64,000 nt of DNA from an uncultured Phocaeicola sp. (GCA_947581855.1 CANPVZ010000004.1:1-64000); one strand, 5' to 3'; numbered from the stretch's first letter, positions 17,478 to 26,980 are shown. A program made the numbers and translations. Notes: a model not told the origin generated them from the sequence alone.

Positions 17478-20400
17478 TTATTGATTAACGAGATTATTAT
17501 ATTCATATTCCTGTGTAATGTTACCATAAACGTCTTTTACACATATAATCCTCCCGCTTGCATCGTATTCATAAAGTTGCAAAACTCCGGTTTGATCGAA
17601 GCGCGCATGAATGGTGCCATCCGAGTTGTAGGAAGTAGCTTCATAATCCGTTCTTTCAGGAACAAGTAACCCATAATCCGTACCCGACGGCAGAGCTAAT
17701 TTAATGGATTGAACTTGTGAATAAGAGGATAAATCAAGACGATACAAACTTAACAAAGAAGAAGAATCCGTAAAAGACAAAAGCTCTTGCTTCACTACAC
17801 CCTGGTCACAAACAATCTGACAGGTCAACTTTCCATTATATCCTAATAGAACCGCTTCCCATTTTTCTTTATTAGGAAATTTAATGCACAGTTCATTTTC
17901 CCCCTGCCAATAGGCATATTCAAATAATTCAGGATTGACTATAGATGAGTTTCTAAACATTTGTATCCAATAAGTGAAAACCCTATCAGATAGCTTGAAA
18001 TTAGCATCATCCGACACTACCGGTCCATATTGTACCATAAATTTATTTATATAATCAAACTGATTTTTCACACTGTCCAAAGTACAACGTATCTCTTCCA
18101 TATTCACAGAGGGGTCGTGAGTAGCCAGTATTTCTATAAGCCGTATAATACGGGCATGCGCTTCTGTTCGGGTATACTCTAAAAATTCCACCCCATGTGC
18201 TTCCTTATCCATTTGTGTATAACCGTCCCAGAAACTTATTGCCATTTCAAACATATAACCGGCTTGCTTCAAGAGAGACATCGTTTTAGGGTTGTCCTTC
18301 AAATGAACCAGGTCAGATGCAGTCAACGATTCGGACGGGACATTTTCCGCTTTCAACACAGCCCGCTGTATAGCTTCGGAATATATGTAAGCCGTTTGAC
18401 CAGAACGCTGACAGACATCTATCGGATAATATAAACTTTTTCCATATCTGTACTTTTGATGCAATGTTTGGGTATACACTGATGGAGCATAAGAAAAAAC
18501 CTGATTATTTTCTTCATATTCCAATATCGATTCAGGACGATATGTGTATTGTTTCGACAATACAATTGTAGAATCCATATTTGTGGCCAAATAATCGTAA
18601 CAGGAAATGGTTTCTTCCAAAAGATATCCGTTTTTCAAAATGGCTGTTTTCACCACGGGTGAAAGCACATTCATTTCTTTCATCTTTTTCCATATCTTTT
18701 CATCACCGCCATCCATACCGGCAATACTCTTCTGGAAAAGAATACGGTTCTCTCCGTTTCGATTCGTCAGCTTAATTTGGGTAGGCGCAGTCACGCCTCG
18801 ATTTAAATCATTATAATCATATTCTGTCAGCCTATACGGAGTACCCTGTCCCAAATTGTAAAAGTCGCTTATACTGATACTATCTGTCACATGCCCTTCA
18901 AATATATATTCTTGCTGTTCTTTCAACAAAGTTGCCCCTCCGTAATACAAATCGTAAGACTTTCTTGGTATGGTAATAGTCGTACGGGGTAAAATATTGT
19001 AGAGATAAATATCTTCGTACGGACGCATCCTTTTTCCATACCCCAAATCAACATAAGGCATACTCATATACACTTTACTCAATTCATCGGCATTCATATA
19101 ATACTCATAGCATTGTAATTGAGGGATCTGCTTTGTATAGCAAGCCAATGAATCCGAGGCTGCAAAGAATTCCTTATCTTGCGCTTGCACAAGTCCCATG
19201 AGAACTCCCTGATTCTCGAGGTCGGCATAATAGATGTTCTTCTTCAAACTTTTGATATTTCCGTTCTCGTCATACAATGCGGTAGCCAATGGAAGGGCAT
19301 TCATCCAAAAAGCATAAGAAAATATATAAGAATTAACAACGTGAGGTGTATGGAACAGGTAGGATGTACTCCCTCTCCCAGAAAAATGTTCTATGACATG
19401 TTTGTAATACATGCCGTTATTACCGGTATTCAGAAATGCCACGCCTCTATTTTTGACTTTTGAAGTGAAAACCTTATCTGTAAAATCTGCATATCGGAGA
19501 GATTCGTGGTTATAATAGTCATCATATACCAACGTACCGGTTACGGGATAGATATATGAAATAGTATCGGGCGAAGTATCCGCTCCCGATTGCATCACAA
19601 TAGAGGATAGCCTGATACCTCCGTAACGCAACTTTAATACTGTAGGATGATTATCGTAATTTACAGTTTTAAAAATATGGTTAGGTTCATAAGCCAAATG
19701 AATGGATCCTTTATCGGGAGTAGTAATGGTTTTCAATGATAAATGTGTGCAATTAACCGGATCGGTATCTAAAATAAACCTTTCCGATGCCGGAAAAGAA
19801 TAGGCCGCAGCATATCCCCACGGATCGGCATAAAGAACTTTTCCTGAAAAACCACCTACGTAGTAGGAAAAGTTTATATCCCGGCTCATCACACTATCTT
19901 TATCGAAAAAAGAAACTTTCTCCAATGTATTACCTCCACCGAACAAAATCTGAGAAAAACGTTCTTTATCGGGATGGCTGTATAAATTTACCGCAGTCAT
20001 TTTTAGCTCATCCAATGTTCCCCGATATAAAAATTCGACCTCCGAAGTAGGAGCGATAATCCGTTCCAAAATAGGAGACTGAATACGATAGTTCAAAAAG
20101 TTTCCTATTACTTTCTCAGAATTATATTCTACTTCATTCAAACAATCAAGTATCCTTTTCTTAGCATCAGCAAAACAGCCTACGGCGTACACAGCACCCA
20201 TCCCCTGCTGAGATTTATAATAATTCTCCAACGTTTCCAATCCATAGATAAGGGAAGCTGATGCAAAACTGACTTTCTCGAAACTAGACAAAGTACCTAG
20301 GATACGACGATGTAGTTCGTACTCAGCCTTTTTCCATCGGTAAGCAGGATTATATACCCATCCATTAGCACAACTAAAAGAGGCATATTCTGTACTTCTC

Positions 20401-21341
20401 AAAATCTCTTCTGCATGATATTCAATATACTGAGCCGCATCCCTCAAATCTTGTTTAAAATCGCTTTCATACTTTCCGAAGTCAAAAGGGTACTCACGCA
20501 TCGCACGCCCGTATTGATACTGAGAAACATACGAAAAAGCATATTCACTTTCGCATAAATAGGCCTGTTTATTATCTTCCAATTTTTCCGGCCTATACGA
20601 GAAACGGATCGCCTCTCCATTAAGGGGCTTTATTTCCGACAAGTACCACGATGAAACATATTCTTCGTTTAGGACACCATTTATCGTAATGGCATCCTCT
20701 TTACTCAGACCCCGAGTGTATTCTTTTTGCCGATAAGTATAACAATTCCCTGCTTCATCCGTAATAATCCAGCCATCTATCCGTTCATTCGGATTACCTG
20801 TCTGCTGCAAACACATTATCCTTACATTTGTTATTTCCAATGGTTCGGCATAAATGTGATCATCTCCATCTTTCCTTATAATAAAATTCACAGATCTGTT
20901 TCCAAATACAGCAGTAAATATATCACATTCACCGTCGCGTAAATGACGGTTCACTTTAATAGCATCTTTCGAAAGTGGAGTCGAGCTTGTCTCAGTCCAT
21001 AGAAAACCATAGAGAGGTTTTTCGTCCGCTATACCGCCCCTCACGGTACGGGTCACCACACCACCGGTATTCAATGTCCAATTATAGCCAAGCAGACCTG
21101 GAAGGTCATCTTCCACTTTCACACCTTTTCCGACATAGTCCAACGAAATCGGCAGCTCATAGTCACCGGATTTTAGTGTGTACAACGGCACTTTATAATG
21201 GAATATGCCTGTGGCGTGATCCACTGTTACATTCTTGCTCTCCAGCAGGCCCTGTGCTTGCTGACTGGGAGCGAAATCTTGTGACTTTACCAAGTCGGCA
21301 AAGCACAGAAATATCATTAGCAATTGTATTATCTTATTCAT
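17478..21341 (-). CDS. Large exported YD/RHS-associated shell protein
   Basis: 1287 residues. Signal peptide 1-20 (ends VKSQ). The segment PLYTLKSGDYELPISLDYVG ... LPGLLGYNWTLNTGGVVTRT resembles the SpvB/TcB-type entry domain of insecticidal-toxin shells and RHS proteins. The middle is long, unrecognised and largely beta-rich. The C-terminus holds one clear YD motif, LYEYDASGRIICVKDVYGNI. It lacks a toxin tip. Encoded immediately upstream of the tip-bearing RHS gene (23-bp gap), so the two may form a split shell comparable to TcB-TcC; that analogy is inference. No secretion-system genes lie in the window beyond the Sec signals. Confidence 0.8.
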   Translation of the reverse strand: MNKIIQLLMIFLCFADLVKSQDFAPSQQAQGLLESKNVTVDHATGIFHYKVPLYTLKSGDYELPISLDYVGKGVKVEDDLPGLLGYNWTLNTGGVVTRTVRGGIADEKPLYGFLWTETSSTPLSKDAIKVNRHLRDGECDIFTAVFGNRSVNFIIRKDGDDHIYAEPLEITNVRIMCLQQTGNPNERIDGWIITDEAGNCYTYRQKEYTRGLSKEDAITINGVLNEEYVSSWYLSEIKPLNGEAIRFSYRPEKLEDNKQAYLCESEYAFSYVSQYQYGRAMREYPFDFGKYESDFKQDLRDAAQYIEYHAEEILRSTEYASFSCANGWVYNPAYRWKKAEYELHRRILGTLSSFEKVSFASASLIYGLETLENYYKSQQGMGAVYAVGCFADAKKRILDCLNEVEYNSEKVIGNFLNYRIQSPILERIIAPTSEVEFLYRGTLDELKMTAVNLYSHPDKERFSQILFGGGNTLEKVSFFDKDSVMSRDINFSYYVGGFSGKVLYADPWGYAAAYSFPASERFILDTDPVNCTHLSLKTITTPDKGSIHLAYEPNHIFKTVNYDNHPTVLKLRYGGIRLSSIVMQSGADTSPDTISYIYPVTGTLVYDDYYNHESLRYADFTDKVFTSKVKNRGVAFLNTGNNGMYYKHVIEHFSGRGSTSYLFHTPHVVNSYIFSYAFWMNALPLATALYDENGNIKSLKKNIYYADLENQGVLMGLVQAQDKEFFAASDSLACYTKQIPQLQCYEYYMNADELSKVYMSMPYVDLGYGKRMRPYEDIYLYNILPRTTITIPRKSYDLYYGGATLLKEQQEYIFEGHVTDSISISDFYNLGQGTPYRLTEYDYNDLNRGVTAPTQIKLTNRNGENRILFQKSIAGMDGGDEKIWKKMKEMNVLSPVVKTAILKNGYLLEETISCYDYLATNMDSTIVLSKQYTYRPESILEYEENNQVFSYAPSVYTQTLHQKYRYGKSLYYPIDVCQRSGQTAYIYSEAIQRAVLKAENVPSESLTASDLVHLKDNPKTMSLLKQAGYMFEMAISFWDGYTQMDKEAHGVEFLEYTRTEAHARIIRLIEILATHDPSVNMEEIRCTLDSVKNQFDYINKFMVQYGPVVSDDANFKLSDRVFTYWIQMFRNSSIVNPELFEYAYWQGENELCIKFPNKEKWEAVLLGYNGKLTCQIVCDQGVVKQELLSFTDSSSLLSLYRLDLSSYSQVQSIKLALPSGTDYGLLVPERTDYEATSYNSDGTIHARFDQTGVLQLYEYDASGRIICVKDVYGNITQEYEYNNLVNQ

Positions 21342-21723
21342 AATTAATTCATTATCGGTTTATTTCAACGCAGCCTACAGGCATACCTAGGACGGGGCAT
21401 GATGGGTCGCCGCCTCGTTCATGTCTGACTTTCTGCTGATTGGTTGTTTATTGATTTTTGTTTGGGAAAACCCTACATACCGATTGTGGGATTCCGATTA
21501 ACGGATGAAAACGTTCTCTCCCCGATACGCTGTAAAAAGAGTTCCAATAAGGGCGTAACAAAGGGATTCCTTTTCCAGTAGGAACACTAGCCGGACAATG
21601 AGTCTTCCGTTTCGGTATCCGGAAAACTCTTAGGAACTACAGGTTCGTTATTGCATCCAACGGGAGGCCTCCGGTTATCTTTTCAAAAAACCGGAGGATG
21701 ACCCGTCAGTCAAAATTCACTTT
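21342..21723. other. Upstream region of the RHS operon, no gene seen
   Basis: 382 bp between the RHS shell start and the smalltalk gene. No TAnnTTTG promoter on the minus strand was found near the RHS start, and no frame of interest. Confidence 0.4.
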
Positions 21724-21825
21724 CTACATACACGAGCTGATGCCCAACGCGCCTGCCACTGTGGTGGCTACCGCGATAATTACCTTAATGATGATACCCC
21801 AAAGGCTTTTCTTCTTTTCTTCCAT
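21724..21825 (-). CDS. Smalltalk protein
   Basis: 33 residues: MEEKKKSLWGIIIK, a hydrophobic helix VIIAVATTVAGALGI and SSCM, then TAG. This is the conserved Bacteroidales smalltalk pattern (charged start, W, one membrane helix, terminal SSCM-like end). In other genomes it follows an HU-like gene and precedes an N-acetylmuramoyl-alanine amidase; here HU is upstream (22166-22651) but no amidase follows. Function unknown. Confidence 0.85.
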   Translation of the reverse strand: MEEKKKSLWGIIIKVIIAVATTVAGALGISSCM

Positions 21826-22165
21826 GGTTCTTTTCTTTTTTAAGTAAGGACAGAGCGGGGGCTATCGCGAATCACTCCCGACACTGTCCGTACACATACA
21901 TTTTTTGAATTCTTTTTAACACAGGTTTATGCGGATTATCCTTCCTCTCTCGCTGATTACACGGATGATACAGACGGTTGTTTACCGAGAAGATATCAAC
22001 CCACGTTATCCGCAAAACTGCGGGGAAGGGTCCGCTTCTTACTTTTCTCTTTCTCCCCCAAATTGCGCGGATGATGCAGATGTCTGTTACTGAAAGAAAT
22101 CAATCTGCGTCAAGTTGCGGGAATTCTCGACAGGCCACGATAAGTGCGGTAAAGGCGTCCGGCAA
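21826..22165. other. Gap between HU-like and smalltalk genes
   Basis: 340 bp. Short imperfect repeats of a GCGGATnATnC / TnCGCGGATGATGCAGAT kind are present around 21930-22090, but no gene is visible. Confidence 0.3.
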
Positions 22166-22651
22166 CTAGATGCCTTCTATACCTCCTCCACCCGGATTGT
22201 CCACATCCGGATTTTCCTCTTCGCCTGAGACAGCGCCTGTCTTACGGTCGAAACGCTTGCACTTGGCACCTGTCAACAATGAGCGGGTGGCTTTCGTACG
22301 GTCGGAATTCAGCGTGGAGGCGGAAGTGAAACGCATATACAGCTTGGCTTGTGAAGCCGATACGTCATCAGCGGTCTCAACGCCCTTTCCTTTCGCTATC
22401 ATCGTGATGCGGAAATTGCCGAGTCCGTCAAGCGACACCGTTTCCGAGGCTTGCAAATGCTGCGTCATCACCGTCACCAAGTTGTCGATCGTATTTTTCA
22501 CATCACCGGCGGAGAGCGAAGAATATCCAGCCACCTCTTTGGCTATCTGTTCGGTACCGACTTTCCCGGTCCGTACCACGCGGGGATAAAAGAGCTTTTT
22601 CTTATCTTTATTTTCCAAATTGCTTTGATAAGCTTCGTATAATATTGGCAT
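22166..22651 (-). CDS. HU-family DNA-binding protein
   Basis: 161 residues. HU/IHF-like core about 1-125 (GTEQIAKEVAGYSSLSAGDV, SLDGLGNFRITM), then a low-complexity acidic/glycine tail ending GGGGIEGI. This is the large Bacteroidales HU-like family usually linked to smalltalk and amidase genes. A Bacteroides promoter lies at 22872-22902, giving a leader of about 215 nt. Likely a nucleoid or phage-derived architectural protein. Confidence 0.88.
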   Translation of the reverse strand: MPILYEAYQSNLENKDKKKLFYPRVVRTGKVGTEQIAKEVAGYSSLSAGDVKNTIDNLVTVMTQHLQASETVSLDGLGNFRITMIAKGKGVETADDVSASQAKLYMRFTSASTLNSDRTKATRSLLTGAKCKRFDRKTGAVSGEEENPDVDNPGGGGIEGI

Positions 22652-22871
22652 AATTGTAATGTTTAATGGTTTCTTACAGTCTTTTTGTTTTATTTTTTCT
22701 CGCTATAACAGCGAACGATTTTCCGGCCGGAATAAGAAGTTTACATCTCTTTTCGTTCGTATTTCCATGTTCTTTCCACAAATAAGATTTTATATAGTAA
22801 ACACTCCGATTTCGCCGGCGTTAAATCAGTCCGTTTATATATACTAATTTATTCGTTTCTTAAACACAATG

Positions 22872-22902
22872 CAAATATAGGGGGTATAAACGATACTCAC
22901 AA
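22872..22902 (-). promoter_or_regulatory. Promoter of the HU-like gene
   Basis: Minus strand: TTG at 22902-22900, 20-bp spacer, TATATTTG at 22879-22872. Matches the Bacteroides consensus. The stretch 22903-23171 shows no gene. Confidence 0.6.
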
Positions 22903-23171
22903 GGGATTTTTCAATAGGCCGTTAAACAGCAAGGTACCACAATACAATTAACTATAAATCAATGAACTACATATCCAATTATTTCATTTTATTTGACATT
23001 TGTTTTTTCTTCTTTCATTTATCTTTCTGATTATCAGAAAGTAAACATATTGAATTTATTTTTTCATCATCAAAAGAGGAGAGATATACGGTTGATCCTG
23101 CAAGACTATAAGTTATGCAGACGACCGACGGAAAGAAGGTTGCCTGCACAATGTTATATTACCTTTGGGCG

Positions 23172-24398
23172 CTATAAGCTGAGCAGATAGCGACCTGGCA
23201 GTTTGATTTTACCGCCGCATCCGCGAAGCGTATAGAAGCCTTTCCACACGGGGTGACCAATGGCGCCGTAGTTGCTTTTGCGAATAATGGCATACTGTTC
23301 GTCGGGTGAAACGGAGTATTCGCGCAGGCTCTCCAGCAGACCTGCATAGTTACGTTTCACCCCGTCCAAAGGTGGCTCCAGACTGAGAATTTCGGACAGC
23401 GTCCACGTTTTGCGAACCCGTTTCTTTCCTTCCGGAGCGGACGAAGATGGCTTTTGCGGCAGACTCACCGCGTCCTTACAGGCGGCGGAAGATTCTCCCG
23501 TCAACTCCGTATGGTTCCCACTTTCAACAGAGGATGAAGAAGTCGGCGGTTGCGTGCTGTCTTTTGCAGGGTCCACCGCATCTCCACCAACCGTAAATAT
23601 TTGAGAAACAGATTGTTGCACTCCATTCTTTAAACTATCGGCAGGCTTTCCGTCAACAGGAGAGAGAATTTTATCCTCGACTTCCTGCGGCGGAGTTTCC
23701 TTACAGTTGGCGCAACCGCCCACCGGTTCAGAAAGAAGAGACATCAAATCATTCTCCGCCGAAGAAATAGAAAGCGAAGGTTCCTCTCTTTTTTCCGTCC
23801 TCTCCTCTCCCTGGGAAGGGGGAGGATTAAGGAGGAGGTGATCTTTTTCTTTATTCTGTTTTGCTATGCTTTCCTTTTCTTTTCTTTGTGCGCTTTTTGC
23901 GGCGGTTTTACCCCTTTTGACGGGTATTCCGTCCGCCAACGGTTCCTTGTCACCGGGTTTAACAGCTTCATCATCAGCAAATAATGGCTGTTTCTCATTT
24001 TCCTCCTCTTCGACAAGCAGACTGAACTCCGGAAAAATCATTCGACCGGCAGCACGCTTTTTCACGAACAGATACTGACGTTGTATGGCAGCCGAAGTGA
24101 GAATACCACGCTCGGTATAGAGGCGCCTGTCGAACAGGCCAATCCGCACGGATGCCTCCACCACCCGAATTACCTGCTCGGCGGTAATGTTGTAGAAGGT
24201 GGCGGCAATGTCCTCGAAAGACTCCTTATCGATTTTCAAATAATATCCCTCGCCATCATAAAGATAGGAGTAAACGGCCAGCAGGATGCTGAGGGCATTG
24301 TCACCCTCCTGCTTCATGAGCCGGCGCACCGCACGATCTTGCATAAAGTGCGTATCCATCGGGAAATAATCCAGTCCTTTCTTACTTATTCTCGCCAT
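23172..24398 (-). CDS. DUF4373 (Lin1244/Lin1753-like) domain protein
   Basis: 408 residues. N-terminal domain about 1-120: KKGLDYFPMDTHFMQD, the GDNALSILLAVYSYLYDGEG segment and ITAEQVIRVVEASVRIGLFD, a phage/mobile-element replication-associated domain. The middle (about 130-330) is low-complexity and charged; the end (about 335-400) is a basic segment with WTLSEILSLEPPLDGVKRN. Overlaps the zinc-finger gene by 17 bp, so it is the second gene of that operon. Probably DNA-binding; exact role not established. Confidence 0.75.
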   Translation of the reverse strand: MARISKKGLDYFPMDTHFMQDRAVRRLMKQEGDNALSILLAVYSYLYDGEGYYLKIDKESFEDIAATFYNITAEQVIRVVEASVRIGLFDRRLYTERGILTSAAIQRQYLFVKKRAAGRMIFPEFSLLVEEEENEKQPLFADDEAVKPGDKEPLADGIPVKRGKTAAKSAQRKEKESIAKQNKEKDHLLLNPPPSQGEERTEKREEPSLSISSAENDLMSLLSEPVGGCANCKETPPQEVEDKILSPVDGKPADSLKNGVQQSVSQIFTVGGDAVDPAKDSTQPPTSSSSVESGNHTELTGESSAACKDAVSLPQKPSSSAPEGKKRVRKTWTLSEILSLEPPLDGVKRNYAGLLESLREYSVSPDEQYAIIRKSNYGAIGHPVWKGFYTLRGCGGKIKLPGRYLLSL

Positions 24399-24906
24399 AA
24401 TCTTTCCGTTTTTCAGTGCCCGACTTCAGGTTCCCATTCTCTCTATCCGACTGATCGAGACGCGTCTCTTCTTCATCCAGTTCCTTGTCAATGCGCCGAT
24501 CTTCCGCAGCGGCATTTTTCGCACGACGACGGGACTTACTAGCCAGTACAAAATTGCGCGCGCTGAGTATCAGCTTCATACGCGAGGCAGCATCGCTAGT
24601 GGTGGTGATAAGCGGACGCTGCACGTCGCGAAACGCCTGTTCCACACGTTGCCGGCTCCGTTGCGCGCGATAACGCACGGCAATGCCACGGCGACATTCC
24701 TTGCAATAGCGGTCCGGAATCTGCGCGACTCCTTTCAGGTAGAAAGCCTCCCACGGGAGACTCTTTCCACAGCCGGTGCACACTCTCCGCGCGGGAGTGG
24801 GACGAGCGTCCGCACGGTTCCTCACGGATGCGGCGGCAGCCTCTTCTTGATTGTTTAACACATTCTTTTTCATACTCTTACGGTTTTTGTCTTTTTTTGA
24901 ATTCAT
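24382..24906 (-). CDS. Small zinc-finger protein, phage-type
   Basis: 174 residues. The CTGCGKSLPWEAFYLKG ... YCKECRRG segment forms a CxxC-x(n)-CxxC zinc site at about residues 43-72. The rest is very basic with long Arg/Lys helices. Two ATGs are possible (24906, or 24873 at residue 12); the upstream one is kept because it is followed by a normal lysine-rich start. First gene of the leftward operon with DUF4373. A palindrome (24924-24939) lies 18 bp upstream. Likely a DNA- or RNA-binding protein. Confidence 0.6.
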   Translation of the reverse strand: MNSKKDKNRKSMKKNVLNNQEEAAAASVRNRADARPTPARRVCTGCGKSLPWEAFYLKGVAQIPDRYCKECRRGIAVRYRAQRSRQRVEQAFRDVQRPLITTTSDAASRMKLILSARNFVLASKSRRRAKNAAAEDRRIDKELDEEETRLDQSDRENGNLKSGTEKRKDYGENK

Positions 24907-24923
24907 ACGATATATCTGTTTGT

Positions 24924-24939
24924 GGGGAACACGTTCCCC
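24924..24939. promoter_or_regulatory. Inverted repeat, candidate operator
   Basis: GGGGAAC-AC-GTTCCCC: perfect 7-bp arms, 2-bp centre, 18 bp upstream of the zinc-finger gene start. Candidate binding site for the divergent S24-type repressor, or a leader hairpin. Confidence 0.45.
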
Positions 24940-25028
24940 GGTTCATTCATGTTCTTCAAGAGCGACAAGAGGAGTGAATTTTCCCTTTTACGTTTCAACG
25001 TCAAAGCTTCTGAGAAGTGATGTTAAAG

Positions 25029-25165
25029 CTCCCGACGTTTGACGTCAAACCTCACAACGTTTGACGTCAAACCTCCAACGACACCCGAAGACAAACCTCC
25101 AACGACATCCGAAGGCAACCTCCAACGGCATCCAAAAGCAAACTCCAACAACATTCACTAACAAC
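25029..25165. repeat. 22-24-bp degenerate tandem array with palindromic units
   Basis: Six units each opening CTCC/CTCA-n-AACG or similar. The first two contain the perfect 14-bp palindrome GTTTGACGTCAAAC (25037-25050 and 25059-25072), exactly 22 bp apart. Later units decay (CTCCAACGACATCCGAAG-like). The array lies in the roughly 500-nt leader between promoter 25409-25441 and the zinc-finger gene. Confidence 0.8.
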
Positions 25166-25408
25166 ATCTTATGCCATGTTTGCCAAGTTGCAGGCTGAAA
25201 ACATCCACAATATGTTTATCACACACTTTCTTATCTCACCTCTTTTTGCACTTATTTCGCTCCGTCTCCCTTTTTCTTTCGCCTCCAAATCAATAAAAGA
25301 TAGTCAAATTGATGAAAAAATCGCCAATTCTACGCTTTTCCCCTTCCTTTCTTATGGTTTTCTCCTTTTTTATGCCTACTTTTGGAAGGTCTTCTCAGAG
25401 AGACATCG

Positions 25409-25441
25409 CAAAGATAGTTTTAAATATGTATACCTTGCAAA
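25409..25441 (-). promoter_or_regulatory. Leftward promoter in the divergent control region
   Basis: Minus strand: TTTG at 25441-25438, 21-bp spacer, TATCTTTG at 25416-25409, an excellent Bacteroides consensus. It fires away from the S24 regulator (start 25471) into a leader of about 500 nt carrying the repeats and then the zinc-finger/DUF4373 operon. Confidence 0.65.
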
Positions 25442-25470
25442 TATTTTATGAGATAAATTTATAGACGACG

Positions 25471-26181
25471 ATGGAAAATGTAATTAATGTAAAAGAAATT
25501 CTTGAACGGATAAAGAAGTTCAAAGGCTTCCGCACACAAGTGGAGGTGGCAAATTTCTTAGGGATATCCAAAGGTACTGTTTCGAACTGGCTCATACGGA
25601 ACAGCATCGACTTTCCGCTTATTATAGCCAAACTTCCGGAGGTAGATCTGAACTGGTTGCTTACAGGAAAAGGCATGCCATGCCATAAGCCGAACTATTG
25701 CAACGACAGACTGGCCAGCGGAGAGGTACAGATGCTTTATAACCCTAAAACGCCCGAAGTTGTGGACGACCGAAGCGTCACTTTATACGACGTCACCGCA
25801 GCAGCCAACCTGAAAACACTTTTCGCAAACAAGAATCAATATGCGCTGGGAAAAATCGTGATTCCAAGTATTCCTGTCTGCGACGGAGCCATTTACGTAA
25901 GCGGAGACAGTATGTATCCCATCCTCAAATCGGGGGATATCATAGGATATAAGGAGATTTTCAATTTCAGCAACGTTATTTACGGGGAAATGTACATTGT
26001 AGCGTTCGATCTCGACGGGGATGAGTATCTGGCTGTAAAATATGTGAACCGATCGGAAATAGAGGGATGTATCAAACTAGTCAGCTACAACAATCACCAC
26101 GACCCTATGGACATTCCGATGGACCACATCAGTACCATGGCTATCGTCAAGTTCATGATTAGAAAGAACATGATGATGTAG
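25471..26181 (+). CDS. CI/LexA-like repressor (XRE HTH plus S24 peptidase)
   Basis: 236 residues. HTH at about 8-65 (TQVEVANFLGISKGTVSNWL) and S24 domain about 125-236 with catalytic S147 in VSGDSMYP and K190 in YLAVKYVN. A self-cleavage site could lie at the Ala-Ala near 110-112, but this is not certain. Divergent to the zinc-finger/DUF4373 operon whose promoter begins 30 bp upstream, a typical repressor position. Likely a damage-responsive or prophage-type repressor of the leftward module. Confidence 0.85.
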   Translation: MENVINVKEILERIKKFKGFRTQVEVANFLGISKGTVSNWLIRNSIDFPLIIAKLPEVDLNWLLTGKGMPCHKPNYCNDRLASGEVQMLYNPKTPEVVDDRSVTLYDVTAAANLKTLFANKNQYALGKIVIPSIPVCDGAIYVSGDSMYPILKSGDIIGYKEIFNFSNVIYGEMYIVAFDLDGDEYLAVKYVNRSEIEGCIKLVSYNNHHDPMDIPMDHISTMAIVKFMIRKNMMM

Positions 26182-26215
26182 ATTACCAAAAAGCAAATAG
26201 GATTTCAAGCCCAAG

Positions 26216-26241
26216 ACAAGAAAGAGATGCCGCTTTCTTGT
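26216..26241 (+). terminator. Stem-loop after the S24 repressor
   Basis: Arms ACAAGAAAG / CTTTCTTGT with an 8-base loop, 35 bp after the stop at 26181, but no T-run. Confidence 0.4.
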
Positions 26242-26350
26242 CCGCTTGGTGATAAAAAGCCAAGGGAGAAAAGAGTAAAGAAGGTATGAGGAAATAATGC
26301 CGCAATACGGAATTACCAAACAGATACCGCCTTTTTTACTCGTTTGACAG

Positions 26351-26980
26351 AAAACCGCTCCGGTGAAGGATCTATTTGATAAAGAAACAAGCTTAACGAA
26401 GAACTCGCTTGTAAGGGACTAGCTTTAACACAAAACAAGTCCAGCAGAAAACCGGTTCGGTGAAGGATCGATTCGATAGAGAAACAAATTCAACGAAGAA
26501 CTAGCTTGCAAGAGACTGACTTTAACACAAAAAAAGTCTAGCAAGAAACCGGTTCGGTAAAGAATTAGTTCGATAGAGAAACAAGTTTAACGAAGAACTA
26601 GCTTGCAAGGGGGACTAGCTTTAACACAAAACAAGTCTAGCAAGAAACCGGTTCGGTGAAGGATCGATTCGATAGAGCAACAAGTTTAACGAAGAACTAG
26701 CTTGTAAGGGACTAGCTTTAACACGAAACAAGTCCAACAGGAAACCGGTTCGGTGAAGGATCGATTCGATAGAGAAACAAATTCAACGAAGAACCAACTT
26801 GTAAGGGACTAGCTTTAACACAAAACAATTCTAGCAAGAAACCGTTGCGGTGAAGAATTAGTTTGATAAAGAAACAAGCTTAACGAAGAACTAGCTTCTA
26901 AGGGACTAGCTTTAACACGAAACAAGTCCAGCAGAAAACCGGTTCGGTGAAGAATCGGTTCAGTGAGGAATCAAGTTTAG
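26351..26980. repeat. 97-bp tandem repeat array, about 6.5 copies
   Basis: The landmark ACCGG/ACCGC occurs at 26354, 26451, 26548, 26647, 26744, 26841 and 26938: periods 97, 97, 99, 97, 97, 97. Each unit holds ACCGGTTCGGTGAAG, a GATTCGATAGAG segment, AACGAAGAACTAGCTTG, and GACTAGCTTTAACAC. The last, partial unit grades into the 3' end of the transferase gene (stop 26979-26977). As 97 is not a multiple of three, it does not encode a protein repeat. Confidence 0.9.

Noticed and set aside
26351..26980. CRISPR array
   Set aside because: Units are contiguous and similar throughout, with no unique spacers and no cas genes; tandem minisatellite instead. Same holds for 43830-44335.
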